Assembly: GCF_004343155.1 (NCBI RefSeq)
Contig: NZ_SMDC01000012.1
Span: forward strand, 1 to 64,000
Source: Marichromatium gracile
GTDB taxonomy: Bacteria; Pseudomonadota; Gammaproteobacteria; Chromatiales; Chromatiaceae
Direction: 5' to 3'
Length of the DNA stretch: 64,000 bases
The position numbers were made by a program, and so were the translations under genes. Under the pieces are notes generated by a model. The model did no database searches. It was not told where the DNA came from and saw nothing but the letters and a program-made list of their open reading frames with translations. This document shows, piece after piece, positions 48,429-56,751 of the stretch (position 1 is its first letter; each line of letters begins with the position of its first letter).

Positions 48429-48722
48429 ATGCTGGTCGATGACGAACGTCGTAAATTCCTGAGACTGAACGCCGATACCGAGGCCAACGTCAAGCGTCTG
48501 GATGGCGATGAGACGCTCTCGGTGCGCCTGACCGACCTCAGCCCGTCGGGTTGTGCGCTGGTCTGTGAGGCACCGCTCTCCCCGGGCGAGCGGCTCGAGG
48601 TCAGCATCAGCAGTCCGAGTGACCGTATTGCGCCGCTGGTCTGCAGCGGTCGTGTGGTGCGCGTCGATCGCGATGGCGAGCGCCAGGTCGTCGGGGTCGA
48701 ATTCGTCTCCGACGCCGGCTGA
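48429..48722 (+). CDS. PilZ domain protein
   Basis: A 97-residue single-domain PilZ protein. RRKFLRLNAD corresponds to the RxxxR c-di-GMP motif (RKFLR) and LTDLSPSGCALVCE to the D/NxSxxG motif, followed by GVEFV near the end. It should bind c-di-GMP. GAGGAGG precedes the ATG. Situated between cheV and a strong terminator, it is probably co-transcribed with cheV. Confidence 0.9.
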   Translation: MLVDDERRKFLRLNADTEANVKRLDGDETLSVRLTDLSPSGCALVCEAPLSPGERLEVSISSPSDRIAPLVCSGRVVRVDRDGERQVVGVEFVSDAG

Positions 48723-48743
48723 TCCCCTTACTTCACCTCTCAG

Positions 48744-48784
48744 GCGCGGGCCCGTCCGGTTATGGCGGGCCCGCGCTGGTTTTT
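48744..48784 (+). terminator. Rho-independent terminator after the PilZ gene
   Basis: GCGCGGGCCCG and CGGGCCCGCGC form a perfect 11-bp stem with an 11-base loop, followed by TGG and five T residues. It lies 22 bases past the PilZ stop. Confidence 0.85.
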
Positions 48785-48799
48785 GATGACGACTCTCTG

Positions 48800-50521
48800 A
48801 TGGCGCTCGATCCCGATTGCTTGAGCCGCTTGCGGCTGACCCAGGACCCCTTCGACGAGCGCGCCGGCGAGGCCTTTCTCTACACCGACCTGCTGCTCGA
48901 TCAGTTGCTCGAGTCCGCCGTCGAGCTGCTCGAGGCGCCGGGTGCGGTGCTGATGTTGACCGGCCCGGCAGGCAGTGGTCGAACGCTGCAGTTGATGCGT
49001 CTGCTCGGTCTGTTGCCGGATCGTTTCGAGCTGATCGCCTTTCGCGCGCGTCCCGGGACCTCGGTGGAGATGCTCGAGGCAACCCTCCGCGCCCAGCTTG
49101 GCGCCGATGGGCGGGTGGCGCGTTCGCTCGAGCAGTTGCTGGCGCAGCTGTTGAGCACCGGGGCCGAGCTCTGTATCGCGATCGATGATGCCCATCATCT
49201 CGGTATCGATCTGGTCCACGCCCTGATGCGGTTGCGTCATGGGTTGCTCGAGCGCACCGGTGAGCCGCCGCGTCTGGTGCTGACCGGCGACCCTGCGCTG
49301 GCGCGTTATCCACTCCAGCTCGAGTCCGACGATCCGGGGCGGATCAGCCGTCTCAGTCTGCGTCCGTTGAATCTCGAGCAGGCCCGCGCCTATCTCTGTC
49401 ATCGGCTCGAGGCCGCCGGTCTGGACAATCCGCTCGGCCTGCTCGCGGATACCGATGTCGAGTCATTGCATGCCCGCAGCCAGGGCTGTCCGAAGGAACT
49501 CAATACACTCGCCGGCGCGTGGCTGGAGGCGCGCTGTTACGATGTCGAGACGGGTCCGCGCCAGCCCGAACCCGCTCCGCCTCCCCGGCAGCTCGCGCCT
49601 GAGACCGGCGAGAAGACCCCCGAGCAACTGATCGCCGAGCGTATCCGGGCGCTGTCGGCGAGTATCGATGAACACCAGGATGCGCCGCCGGCCGGGGCGG
49701 TGGCGCGGCGCGGCGCACCGGCCGAGGCGGTGGCTGGCGCGGCGCCGTCGGGTCGATCGATCAAGGCGCTGGCGTCGCTGCTGAGACGAACCAAAGGCGA
49801 TCAGCCGGCGAGCAAAGCGGTCAGGGCGGGAAAGTCCGCCGTCGTCCCGGCGACGCCGATCTGGAACCAGCGCTGGTTCGTCCCGGCGATCGCCGGTGGC
49901 GCGGCCCTGGCGATCCTGTTGCCGGTGATCTTTCAGCTGCAGGGGCAGGATCCGCGTCCAGCCCCGTCGTCGGCGCCACGTGATCGTGCCCGTTTGTTGC
50001 TGGAGTCGGCAGAGGTTGCGCCACCACCGCGCCCGCGGCTGGCTCAGCCACCCGGGGAGCTGAGCCGTCCCGCGCCCGGCGCGGTGATGCCGCCAGCCCC
50101 TGAGCCCGCCCCACCACGTTCGTTGACGCAGCCGCCGCCCCGGGAGGAGCCGCCTGCGCCAGCTGCGCCGCCGCTCGAGCGCCCTCAGCCGGTCGCGCCG
50201 GCGCCGCCGCAACCCCGATCAGGCATCGATCTGACGGCGGATCGAGACTGGCTGGTGGCGCAGAATCCCAATCGCTACACCATTCAGCTGATCGCCGTCA
50301 GTAGTCTCGAGGCGGCGCGCGACTATGTGACGCGTCACCGTCTCGATGGCGTGCGCTTCCTGCCGATCCGCTCCCGCGATCGTGACTTCGTGGTCGTGCT
50401 CGCCGGGGCCTTTGCCAGTCGCGGCGAGGCCGAACGGGTTTATGCGGCCCTGCCCGATGCGGTACGCGCCGATCGGCCGTGGATTCGCGCGATCGGTTCG
50501 GTGCAGGGATCACTGCGGTGA
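48800..50521 (+). CDS. DamX-like AAA/SPOR domain protein
   Basis: 573 residues with the DamX layout: cytosolic AAA-type ATPase (1-250), a linker, one membrane helix (about 357-376, VPAIAGGAALAILLPVIF), a long proline-rich periplasmic stretch, and a C-terminal SPOR domain (about 492-570, YTIQLIAVSSLEAARDYVTR, FVVVLAGAFASRGEAERVY). The Walker A loop reads GPAGSGRT with Arg instead of Lys, while Walker B IAIDDAHHL is intact, so ATP binding is doubtful. SPOR domains bind denuded septal peptidoglycan, so a division-site role is likely. The following gene overlaps it by 4 bases. Confidence 0.82.
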   Translation: MALDPDCLSRLRLTQDPFDERAGEAFLYTDLLLDQLLESAVELLEAPGAVLMLTGPAGSGRTLQLMRLLGLLPDRFELIAFRARPGTSVEMLEATLRAQLGADGRVARSLEQLLAQLLSTGAELCIAIDDAHHLGIDLVHALMRLRHGLLERTGEPPRLVLTGDPALARYPLQLESDDPGRISRLSLRPLNLEQARAYLCHRLEAAGLDNPLGLLADTDVESLHARSQGCPKELNTLAGAWLEARCYDVETGPRQPEPAPPPRQLAPETGEKTPEQLIAERIRALSASIDEHQDAPPAGAVARRGAPAEAVAGAAPSGRSIKALASLLRRTKGDQPASKAVRAGKSAVVPATPIWNQRWFVPAIAGGAALAILLPVIFQLQGQDPRPAPSSAPRDRARLLLESAEVAPPPRPRLAQPPGELSRPAPGAVMPPAPEPAPPRSLTQPPPREEPPAPAAPPLERPQPVAPAPPQPRSGIDLTADRDWLVAQNPNRYTIQLIAVSSLEAARDYVTRHRLDGVRFLPIRSRDRDFVVVLAGAFASRGEAERVYAALPDAVRADRPWIRAIGSVQGSLR

Positions 50522-51000
50522 GGGCGCATCGATGGGGAATGGCGCTCGCGCTGCTCTGTACCGTGACGACCGGCCCGGTGATGGCGCTCGACCCCTGTCC
50601 CGGCGGACAGGCTCAAGCCGCGGGGCCGGAGGCACGGTTCTATCGCGACAGTCGAGGCGACTATCGGTTGCGTGGTCGGATCGGTCGCTCGGCGGTGACC
50701 TTTCGGCTGGCGCCCGAGGCCGACACCGTGGTGCTCGGCGAGCGTGAGGCGGCCAGGCTGGGACTCAGATATTCACGCGGCCGCATCGTGCGCCATCAGG
50801 GGGCGGCAGGTGTGGGCCTCGGGCATGCCGTGGTGCTCGACAGCGTGCAGGTCGGCGGTCTCGTGCGCGAACGGGTCGCTGCAGTGGTCGTCACCGGCGA
50901 CGGGTCTGGCGAGGTCCTGCTCGGGCAGAGCTTTCTGCGTGGGCTCAGGCGATGTCGTGATGCCGGAGCCATCGTGCTGCGCGCGCTGTATCATCGCTGA
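50518..51000 (+). CDS. Retropepsin-fold protein lacking the DTG active site
   Basis: A 160-residue exported protein (signal peptide about 1-23, ending GPVMA) with the fold of the clan AA single-domain aspartic proteases (TIGR02281 type). Family segments include TVVLGEREAARLGLRYSRGR, VVLDSVQVGGLVRERVAAVV and EVLLGQSFLRGLRR. Where the family has a DTGA/DTGAT catalytic turn, this protein reads RLAPEADTVVL, so the catalytic aspartate is absent. It would be an inactive, possibly binding, relative. GTG 50518 overlaps the previous stop as GTGA; ATG 50539 is an alternative. Confidence 0.72.
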   Translation: MRAHRWGMALALLCTVTTGPVMALDPCPGGQAQAAGPEARFYRDSRGDYRLRGRIGRSAVTFRLAPEADTVVLGEREAARLGLRYSRGRIVRHQGAAGVGLGHAVVLDSVQVGGLVRERVAAVVVTGDGSGEVLLGQSFLRGLRRCRDAGAIVLRALYHR

Positions 51001-51147
51001 TGCTGCCGGGATCGCTCGGTTGGTGGGGCAATGGCCGAATCGCGTAGCATTCTCATGGAGATCCAGGTCGCATTGTCGAGGTGATGCTGCGGCAGCGTCA
51101 TGCGCTAACGGCTAGACTGAGAGACAGTCGATACCCGGTGAGTGCCG

Positions 51148-51834
51148 ATGGAGATCCATTCCGGGGTCGGTGCGTCGCTTCGACCATCTCCCGCGCCCGT
51201 TGCCGATTCCTCCGGTGGCGCCACCCGCCAGCAAGAGACGGCATCCACCGCTGGTCGCGAGAGCGGTGAGAACGCACAGCCCCACCCCGTAGAGCAACCA
51301 GAACAGACGCCCCCGCCCGAAGAGCTGCGGCTGATCGAGCAGTTGCGCCAGCGCGACCGCGAGGTCCGCATGCACGAGCAGGCGCATGTCGCTGCGGGCG
51401 GGCGTTATGTCACTGGCGGTCCCTCCTATACCTATCAAACCGGCCCCGACGGGCGTCAGTACGCGATCGGTGGCGAGGTGCAGATCGACACCTCGGAGGA
51501 GGCCGATCCGGCGGCGACGCTGGAGAAGGCCGAGACCGTGCTGCGCGCCGCCCTGGCGCCCGCAGAACCTTCCGGCCAGGATCAGCGGGTTGCCGCACAG
51601 GCGCGCGCGATGCAGATCGAGGCCCAACGCGAGATGCGTGTCCTCGAGCAGGCGGATCAGGAGATGCGTCGAATGGAGGGCGAGGCGTCGGCTGCGCGGG
51701 CCGATGCGAATGCGCAGGATACGAACGCTGCGGGCATGCAGGAGCCGGGCGCCGAGCGTGACCGACTCGAGCGTAGGATTGCCGGATTCTTTGCGCCAGC
51801 GCGCTCGGCAGAACAGATCAACCAGTTCGCCTGA
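51148..51834 (+). CDS. SprA-related putative metalloprotease
   Basis: A 228-residue protein with the SprA-related signature REVRMHEQAHVAAGGRYVTG followed by PSYTYQTGPDGRQYAIGGEV; HEQAH is an HExxH zinc-site candidate. The N terminus is a low-complexity Pro/Glu/Gln region and the C terminus is a charged helix rich in Gln, Met and Glu. No signal peptide is seen. The family is annotated as putative metalloprotease without experimental proof. Its setting among motility genes fits other genomes where it lies near flagellar loci, which is inference. Confidence 0.78.
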   Translation: MEIHSGVGASLRPSPAPVADSSGGATRQQETASTAGRESGENAQPHPVEQPEQTPPPEELRLIEQLRQRDREVRMHEQAHVAAGGRYVTGGPSYTYQTGPDGRQYAIGGEVQIDTSEEADPAATLEKAETVLRAALAPAEPSGQDQRVAAQARAMQIEAQREMRVLEQADQEMRRMEGEASAARADANAQDTNAAGMQEPGAERDRLERRIAGFFAPARSAEQINQFA

Positions 51835-51960
51835 GTGTGGAGCGGTTAGCACCCGGGCGTTGGTGTCGTCTCTTGGCCGGGCTGTGTCGCCGGGGTGGCG
51901 TGTCCCGTCAGGCGGATGTGCTCCGGCGGGACACGCGCCTCGGTGTCGCGATGCGTGGAT

Positions 51961-52191
51961 TCAGGCGGTGACGTTGATGTTGCGCCCGACATTCTCCGGC
52001 AGCCCCCGCGTGCTCGAAGGCTCTTGCGGCGCCTGCTGAGGCGTCAGCGACTGGTCGACCTGCTGCGCGGCCTGTTGTGCCTGGGTGTCGAGTGCCTGGT
52101 TGAGCGATGCTGCACTCGTGTCGTTTGCGGTCTTGCTGCCGGCCATCGTGTTGGTTACGGTGGCGACGCCTGCCATCGATGAGATGTCCAT
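51961..52191 (-). CDS. YjfB-like putative motility protein
   Basis: A 76-residue protein that starts MDISSMAGVATVTNTMAG and ends LPENVGRNINVTA, with a Gln/Ala-rich middle (LNQALDTQAQQAAQQVDQSL). This matches the small YjfB motility family in length, start and the G.NI.V end. Function is unknown. It has a sigma-28-like promoter upstream and lies tail to tail with the metalloprotease gene. Confidence 0.72.
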   Translation of the reverse strand: MDISSMAGVATVTNTMAGSKTANDTSAASLNQALDTQAQQAAQQVDQSLTPQQAPQEPSSTRGLPENVGRNINVTA

Positions 52192-52236
52192 GATCGAATC
52201 CCGTGTTCTCTGTGTGTCGATTGGCGATGCCGGGGC

Positions 52237-52264
52237 TTGTCGGTTTTCTGCTGCTGCGTCTTTA
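52237..52264 (-). promoter_or_regulatory. Sigma-28-like promoter of the YjfB-like gene
   Basis: On the minus strand TAAA (52261-52264), 16 bases, then ACCGACAA (52237-52244) compares with the flagellar sigma consensus TAAA-N15/16-GCCGATAA (6 of 8 in the -10). It lies 46 bases before the start codon. The rest of the gap (52265-52593) contains nothing I can identify. Confidence 0.45.
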
Positions 52265-52593
52265 CCTGTCCCGCATCGCGATAAACCGCGGCCGACTCCC
52301 GATCCTCTCAAGGGCGGTATCGCGGCGTCCGGCGCGAACTGGGGACGTTAAACCCCTCATCTGCGATGACTGCGGTTTACCTAAACTGTAGACCAAGGTG
52401 GCTATCCTTGACGTCGGGTGGCGCACAGTCCGGTGCGGCAATGATCTTGCCGTACCAACTATTGCTTGAGGGCGAGCCTGTGTAGACTCAAGTTCGTGGT
52501 GCCCGGGTCGTTATCGATGGGGGAGGCGATGTCAGCGTCTCCGCGCGGGATGCCGGGCTCGGCTCCCGGCGACAATGATCCTGGAGTCGAACG

Positions 52594-52911
52594 ATGCTCG
52601 AGCAAGGTCCCCTCAGCCCCCGGTCAGGAACGCCGCCTCCTGCGACGAACCTGCCTTTGCCACAGTCTCTGCTGAGCGGCTTTCGTCCCGCCTTCTGCGA
52701 CGTGCGCAGCGGCGAGGTCAGATTGTGCCGTACGATCGACGGCGAGCTGGCCGAGGCGCATACGTTTGAGCATCTGCCACAGGAGTGGGTGGCCGAGTGT
52801 GATGGCGGCGGCCGCCCGGTGCGGCTGCGCTCGGAGATTCGTGCGGGGTTCCTGCGTGGGATCGATTTCTGGCGGTTGTCGGATCTGTTGCGCCCCACGC
52901 TGGATGCTTGA
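52594..52911 (+). CDS. Conserved-looking hypothetical protein
   Basis: A 105-residue soluble protein that I do not recognise. CDVRSGEVRLCRTIDGELAE and the HLPQEWVAECDGGGRPVRLR segment, followed by EIRAGFLRGIDFWRLSDLL, look like real protein, and GGAG eight bases before the ATG supports translation. The last part faintly resembles small proteins in which an 'LPxEWV' stretch precedes an 'AGFxRxG' motif. It precedes a PilZ gene by 73 bases. Confidence 0.55.
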   Translation: MLEQGPLSPRSGTPPPATNLPLPQSLLSGFRPAFCDVRSGEVRLCRTIDGELAEAHTFEHLPQEWVAECDGGGRPVRLRSEIRAGFLRGIDFWRLSDLLRPTLDA

Positions 52912-52984
52912 TCGATCGACATGCCCCGGCGGCTGTTGGCCGCCGCGATTCAGTGACGCGCCTGGGGCTAAGGGGGTGGTGATA

Positions 52985-53275
52985 ATGGATTCAGACAGGC
53001 GGCGTCATCCACGGTTGCCGATGCAGGTCGAGGTCGATCTCTTTCGGTCCGGTCGTCCGGCTCAGCGGGTCTGGACCAATGACCTCAGTGGCGGTGGGGT
53101 GATGATCCTGATGGATGACACCGACCGCCCCGCGGTTGGCAGCTGGGTCGAGCTGCAGGTGACCGGAACCCTCGGGGCAGGTGAAACGCCGCCCCTGGTG
53201 AGGGCGCAGGTGGTACGCCATCTGCCCGATGGTCTGGCGCTCTCGTTCGATGACGACGACGATCCCGTGGACTGA
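52985..53275 (+). CDS. PilZ domain protein
   Basis: A second 96-residue single PilZ domain. DSDRRRHPRLPMQVEVDLFR contains the RxxxR c-di-GMP motif and TNDLSGGGVMILM the DxSxxG motif. The C terminus is acidic (DDDDDPVD). It should bind c-di-GMP like the other PilZ protein 4.5 kb upstream, with which it shares only the fold motifs. A GTG nine bases upstream is an alternative start. Confidence 0.87.
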   Translation: MDSDRRRHPRLPMQVEVDLFRSGRPAQRVWTNDLSGGGVMILMDDTDRPAVGSWVELQVTGTLGAGETPPLVRAQVVRHLPDGLALSFDDDDDPVD

Positions 53276-53458
53276 TCCCCGCGCTTGCTCAAGATCTCGT
53301 GCTGGCGGCCGTTGTTGTTGCTGGGACGACGATTAAGCCTGCTCCCGCAGTGTCGGGAGGTGGGCGAGAGGGGCGTGTTGAGACGGAGTCTGCACGCCGA
53401 TCAAGCGCGCGATCCCCTGGAGGCCGTCTCGTTCGTGCGCGCATCGGGAGTCGATGTC

Positions 53459-54421
53459 ATGCTTGCCGCCCGTACCACCACGCTGTTCGCCACCGAACCC
53501 TTTCCCATGCGTCCAGCGCGTCCGCTGGCGCCGCCGGCGACTGCTCCTGCCAGTCAGCAGGTGGCCACCGCCGCGCTACCGAGCCAGGGCCTCGCTGCCG
53601 AGGTCGCCAATCGTGTCAATGCCGATCAGGACTATCAGATCCTGCGCAAGTCCTTCGATCTCGAAAAGGTTGCGGTTCCCCTCGCCGAAGGCCAATCCGG
53701 GACGCTCGATGCGCGTGCGACACGGATCAAGGAGCGGGTGATGAATGCCCAGGTCCGGCTCGCCCAGGAGCAGATCCATCGTCGTCTGGCCGAGCTCGAG
53801 CTCTCCTGGCAGAGCAGTAGCAGCCTGCGTCTCGAGTTCGGTGGCGGTGGCCTGCAGAGGCTCGAGTTTGCCCAGATGCAGAGTTTCAGCCTGAGTCTGC
53901 AGGCCGGTCCAGGCGGCGTGAACGTGCGTGACCCCCTGGTGCTCGACCTCTCCGGTGAGGGTCTCCAGACCACCGGGATCGAGGGCGGGGTGAGTTTTGA
54001 TCTCGACGCCGACGGTCAAGCCGAACAGGTCAGTTTCGTCACCGGCGGGACCTGGGCGCTGGCGCTCGATCGCAACGGCAATGGCCAGATCGACGATGGT
54101 CGCGAGCTGTTCGGTGATCAGAACGGTGCCGCCCACGGCTTCGGTGAGCTGGCGCGCTATGACTCCAACGGAGATGGGCAGATCAACGCCGACGATCCGG
54201 TGTTCGGCGCCTTGCGGCTGCTGCAGATCGGCCCCGACGGCACCCAGGTGCAGCGTACTCTGGCCGAGGCATCGATCCAGTCCCTGGAGACCGGCTATCA
54301 GCATACCCGCAAGGCGCTCAATGCCTATGATGTCGTGGCCCAGACCGGCCAGTTCGTGCGTGACGACGGTTCGCGCGGTGAGCTCGCCGATGTCCTGTTG
54401 GGCTATCGGGCCGAGGCGTGA
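53459..54421 (+). CDS. EF-hand-like calcium-binding repeat protein
   Basis: A 320-residue protein without a clear signal peptide. The N-terminal half is helical and Gln/Arg-rich (RVMNAQVRLAQEQIHRRLAE). The second half has the module DPLVLDLSGEGLQTTGIEGG..FDLDADG, LALDRNGNGQIDDGRELFGD and RYDSNGDGQINADDPVFGAL. The DxNxNGxIDDGxELFGD and DxNxDGxI motifs are calcium loops as found at the ends of large RTX/VCBS adhesins. As a stand-alone protein its role is unknown. GGGAG eight bases upstream supports ATG 53459. Confidence 0.75.
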   Translation: MLAARTTTLFATEPFPMRPARPLAPPATAPASQQVATAALPSQGLAAEVANRVNADQDYQILRKSFDLEKVAVPLAEGQSGTLDARATRIKERVMNAQVRLAQEQIHRRLAELELSWQSSSSLRLEFGGGGLQRLEFAQMQSFSLSLQAGPGGVNVRDPLVLDLSGEGLQTTGIEGGVSFDLDADGQAEQVSFVTGGTWALALDRNGNGQIDDGRELFGDQNGAAHGFGELARYDSNGDGQINADDPVFGALRLLQIGPDGTQVQRTLAEASIQSLETGYQHTRKALNAYDVVAQTGQFVRDDGSRGELADVLLGYRAEA

Positions 54422-54542
54422 TCGCAATGCGGATCCCGTCCGGGACGCATGACACCGCTGATGCGTAGCGATGCTGGACGCAGGTGCGATACTGCTAGAC
54501 TATGTGCGATCACCGCCTTGTCGACTGTTCAGGTAGCACTCA

Positions 54543-55754
54543 ATGTCCCAGACGCTCGAGGTCCTCTCACTGCTCGCCGAGATGGACATCACCAAGGATC
54601 TCCCCCAGGCCGCGCGCGAGGAACTGGCCGCGCACTGTGGTTTCGGTGAGGTTCCGGCCAAGCAGCGCATCCGCCTGACCGAGTCAGGGGGGCAGCGCCT
54701 GTTCCTGGTCGACGGACACTTGGTGCGTCTGACCGACGGTTCGGGCGAACGCTTCCAGAGCTTTCGTGGCCTGAGTGATCCGATCGAGGTGTTCGATGGC
54801 GTGACCCGTGGCGAGTCGATGATCGTCACCGAGAGCCCCTGCCTGCTGCTCAAGGTGTCCTCGGCGGCACTCGAGTCGGCGCAGCAGTCGGGTCTGGAGG
54901 TCAGCGACATCGAGCTCGATGCCACCGAGGGCGAGTTCCTCGCCGAACTCTACGGCCTGATCTCCAGCAATCGACTCGAGCTGCCGGCACGGCCCGAGGT
55001 GGCGTTCAAGATCCAGGAGCTCACCAACGATCCCGAAGCCGGGATCGTCGAGTTGACCGAGGTCATCCAGAGCGACGGGACCATCGCCGGGGCCCTGCTG
55101 CATGCCACCAACAGTCCGCTGTTTCGCGCCACCAAGCAGATCCAGTCGGTGCGAGACGCAGTCTTGCGGCTGGGATTCCGCAACACCCGGATGCTCACCA
55201 CCAACCTGGCGTTGCGCCAGGCCTTCAAGGCGCGTCACGTGGTCACCCGCGAGGCGATGCAGCAGGTCTGGGCCGATGGCGTGCTGTGTTCGGCCTACAG
55301 CTACCTGCTGGCCGAGACGCTCGGGCTGCTGCATCGCGAGCGGGCGCTGCTCGCCGGGCTGGTGGCCGGGATCGGTGCCGTCCCCATCATCCAGTTCATC
55401 GAGATGCGCGACCCCGATCCCAGTCCTGAACTCATCGCCTCCCTGGTCGACAAACTCAGTGGTATCACCGGCGTTCTGGTGATCAACTACTGGGGGCTGG
55501 GCGAGGATCTGGTCGCGGTGGCCGAGCACTCGCACGACTGGTCCTATGTCGCGCCCGAGCCCGATTATGCAAGCATCGCCATCGTTGCCCGCTGGGCGGC
55601 GTTACAGAGCGAGGGCAGGGAGCACCCGGAGGCGAGCGAGGTTCCCGCCTTCGCCACCCTGGGGTTGACCCCGCCCGCGCCCGGTGAGCCAATCGGCGAA
55701 CTGGCCTCGAGCACCGAAACCCTGGAGTCGCTGAAGATGATGTTCGATGTCTGA
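54543..55754 (+). CDS. HDOD domain protein with cNMP-binding-like N terminus
   Basis: 403 residues. Residues 1-115 look like a cyclic-nucleotide-binding-fold domain (DLPQAAREELAAHCGFGEVP, GQRLFLVDGHLVRLTDGSGE). Residues 135-360 form an HDOD domain (LPARPEVAFKIQELTNDPEA, GALLHATNSPLFRATKQIQS, DAVLRLGFRNTRMLTTNLAL). HDOD domains lack the HD catalytic residues and act as signalling or protein-interaction modules, often with c-di-GMP and chemotaxis proteins. This is the first of three HDOD genes in the block. Confidence 0.85.
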   Translation: MSQTLEVLSLLAEMDITKDLPQAAREELAAHCGFGEVPAKQRIRLTESGGQRLFLVDGHLVRLTDGSGERFQSFRGLSDPIEVFDGVTRGESMIVTESPCLLLKVSSAALESAQQSGLEVSDIELDATEGEFLAELYGLISSNRLELPARPEVAFKIQELTNDPEAGIVELTEVIQSDGTIAGALLHATNSPLFRATKQIQSVRDAVLRLGFRNTRMLTTNLALRQAFKARHVVTREAMQQVWADGVLCSAYSYLLAETLGLLHRERALLAGLVAGIGAVPIIQFIEMRDPDPSPELIASLVDKLSGITGVLVINYWGLGEDLVAVAEHSHDWSYVAPEPDYASIAIVARWAALQSEGREHPEASEVPAFATLGLTPPAPGEPIGELASSTETLESLKMMFDV

Positions 55755-55862
55755 TCCACTCCGCAGACGCGTTCGACCCGGGGGAATCCCCGGTCGTGTT
55801 TGCGATCCCGAGCCGCGCTTCCCTGTTGCCTGGCGCTCGGGACGATATTGGAGGATTGGCGC

Positions 55863-56726
55863 GTGTCCGCGATGACCATCGAAGGCCTGGTAAAGAACAC
55901 GGGGCGGCTGCTGGCCATCCCTCGCGTGGTTGGCGAGGTGATGAAGCTGCTCGACGACCCCGACAGCCCGCAGCGCGAGATCGCCTCACGGCTGGAGCAG
56001 GACCCTGGGCTGGTGGCGATCCTGCTGCGGCTGGCCAACAGTCCGGCGTTCGCGCCGGCGCGCACCGTCGATTCGGTCGAGCGCGCGCTGGCGCTGCTCG
56101 GGCGTGAGCATGTGCGCAGACTGGTGATCGCCGGAGCGGTGACCCAGGCATCCGACCGCCTGCCGGTCCAGAACCTGTTGCCGCTCGAGGTGTTCTGGCA
56201 CCACTCGGCCTACTGCGCGGTGATCGCACGCCTGCTTGCCGAGGATCGCTCGCGGGCCCTTGCCGGCACCGTGTTCCTCGGTGGCTTGCTGCATGACCTC
56301 GGTCAGCTGGTACTGTTCTCCGAGGTGCCCGAGGAGGCGCACCGCGCCTTCCTCAGCAGTCTCGATGCCCCCAACGAGATCTCGCCGCAGGCGGCCGAGC
56401 ACGGCGAGCTGGGTTTCGACCACGCCGAGCTTGGTGGTGCCCTGGCCGAACGCTGGGGGTTGCCCGAGTCGCTGTGTGCCTGTCTGCGTTATCACCATGC
56501 CCCGCTGGATGCGCCCGCCGAGCACTTCGAGGCGGTCGCCATCGTCCATCTCGCCAACACCGGGGCCCATCTCGCCGAGCTCGATTCGCGTGACTGGAAC
56601 GATGCGCCACCGATCGTTCCCGAGATCTGGGATCGTGTGGGGGTGACCCCCGATCAGCTGCTTGCCAGCCTCGATGCCGCGCAGTATCAGGTTTGCGCCG
56701 TCGAGGCATTGCGCGATCCCGGCTGA
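55863..56726 (+). CDS. HDOD domain protein
   Basis: A 287-residue protein made of one HDOD domain: AIPRVVGEVMKLLDDPDSPQ, LEQDPGLVAILLRLANSPAF, VERALALLGREHVRRLVIAG, then GGLLHDLGQLVLFSEVP and YHHAPLDAPAEH. It keeps an HD-like LLHDLGQ but not the full metal site. GTG 55863 is preferred because GGAGG lies eight bases upstream; ATG 55872 is possible. Co-directional with the previous HDOD gene. Confidence 0.87.
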   Translation: MSAMTIEGLVKNTGRLLAIPRVVGEVMKLLDDPDSPQREIASRLEQDPGLVAILLRLANSPAFAPARTVDSVERALALLGREHVRRLVIAGAVTQASDRLPVQNLLPLEVFWHHSAYCAVIARLLAEDRSRALAGTVFLGGLLHDLGQLVLFSEVPEEAHRAFLSSLDAPNEISPQAAEHGELGFDHAELGGALAERWGLPESLCACLRYHHAPLDAPAEHFEAVAIVHLANTGAHLAELDSRDWNDAPPIVPEIWDRVGVTPDQLLASLDAAQYQVCAVEALRDPG

Positions 56727-56751
56727 GTCCCGCGCCGCTCATGCGTCGGGC

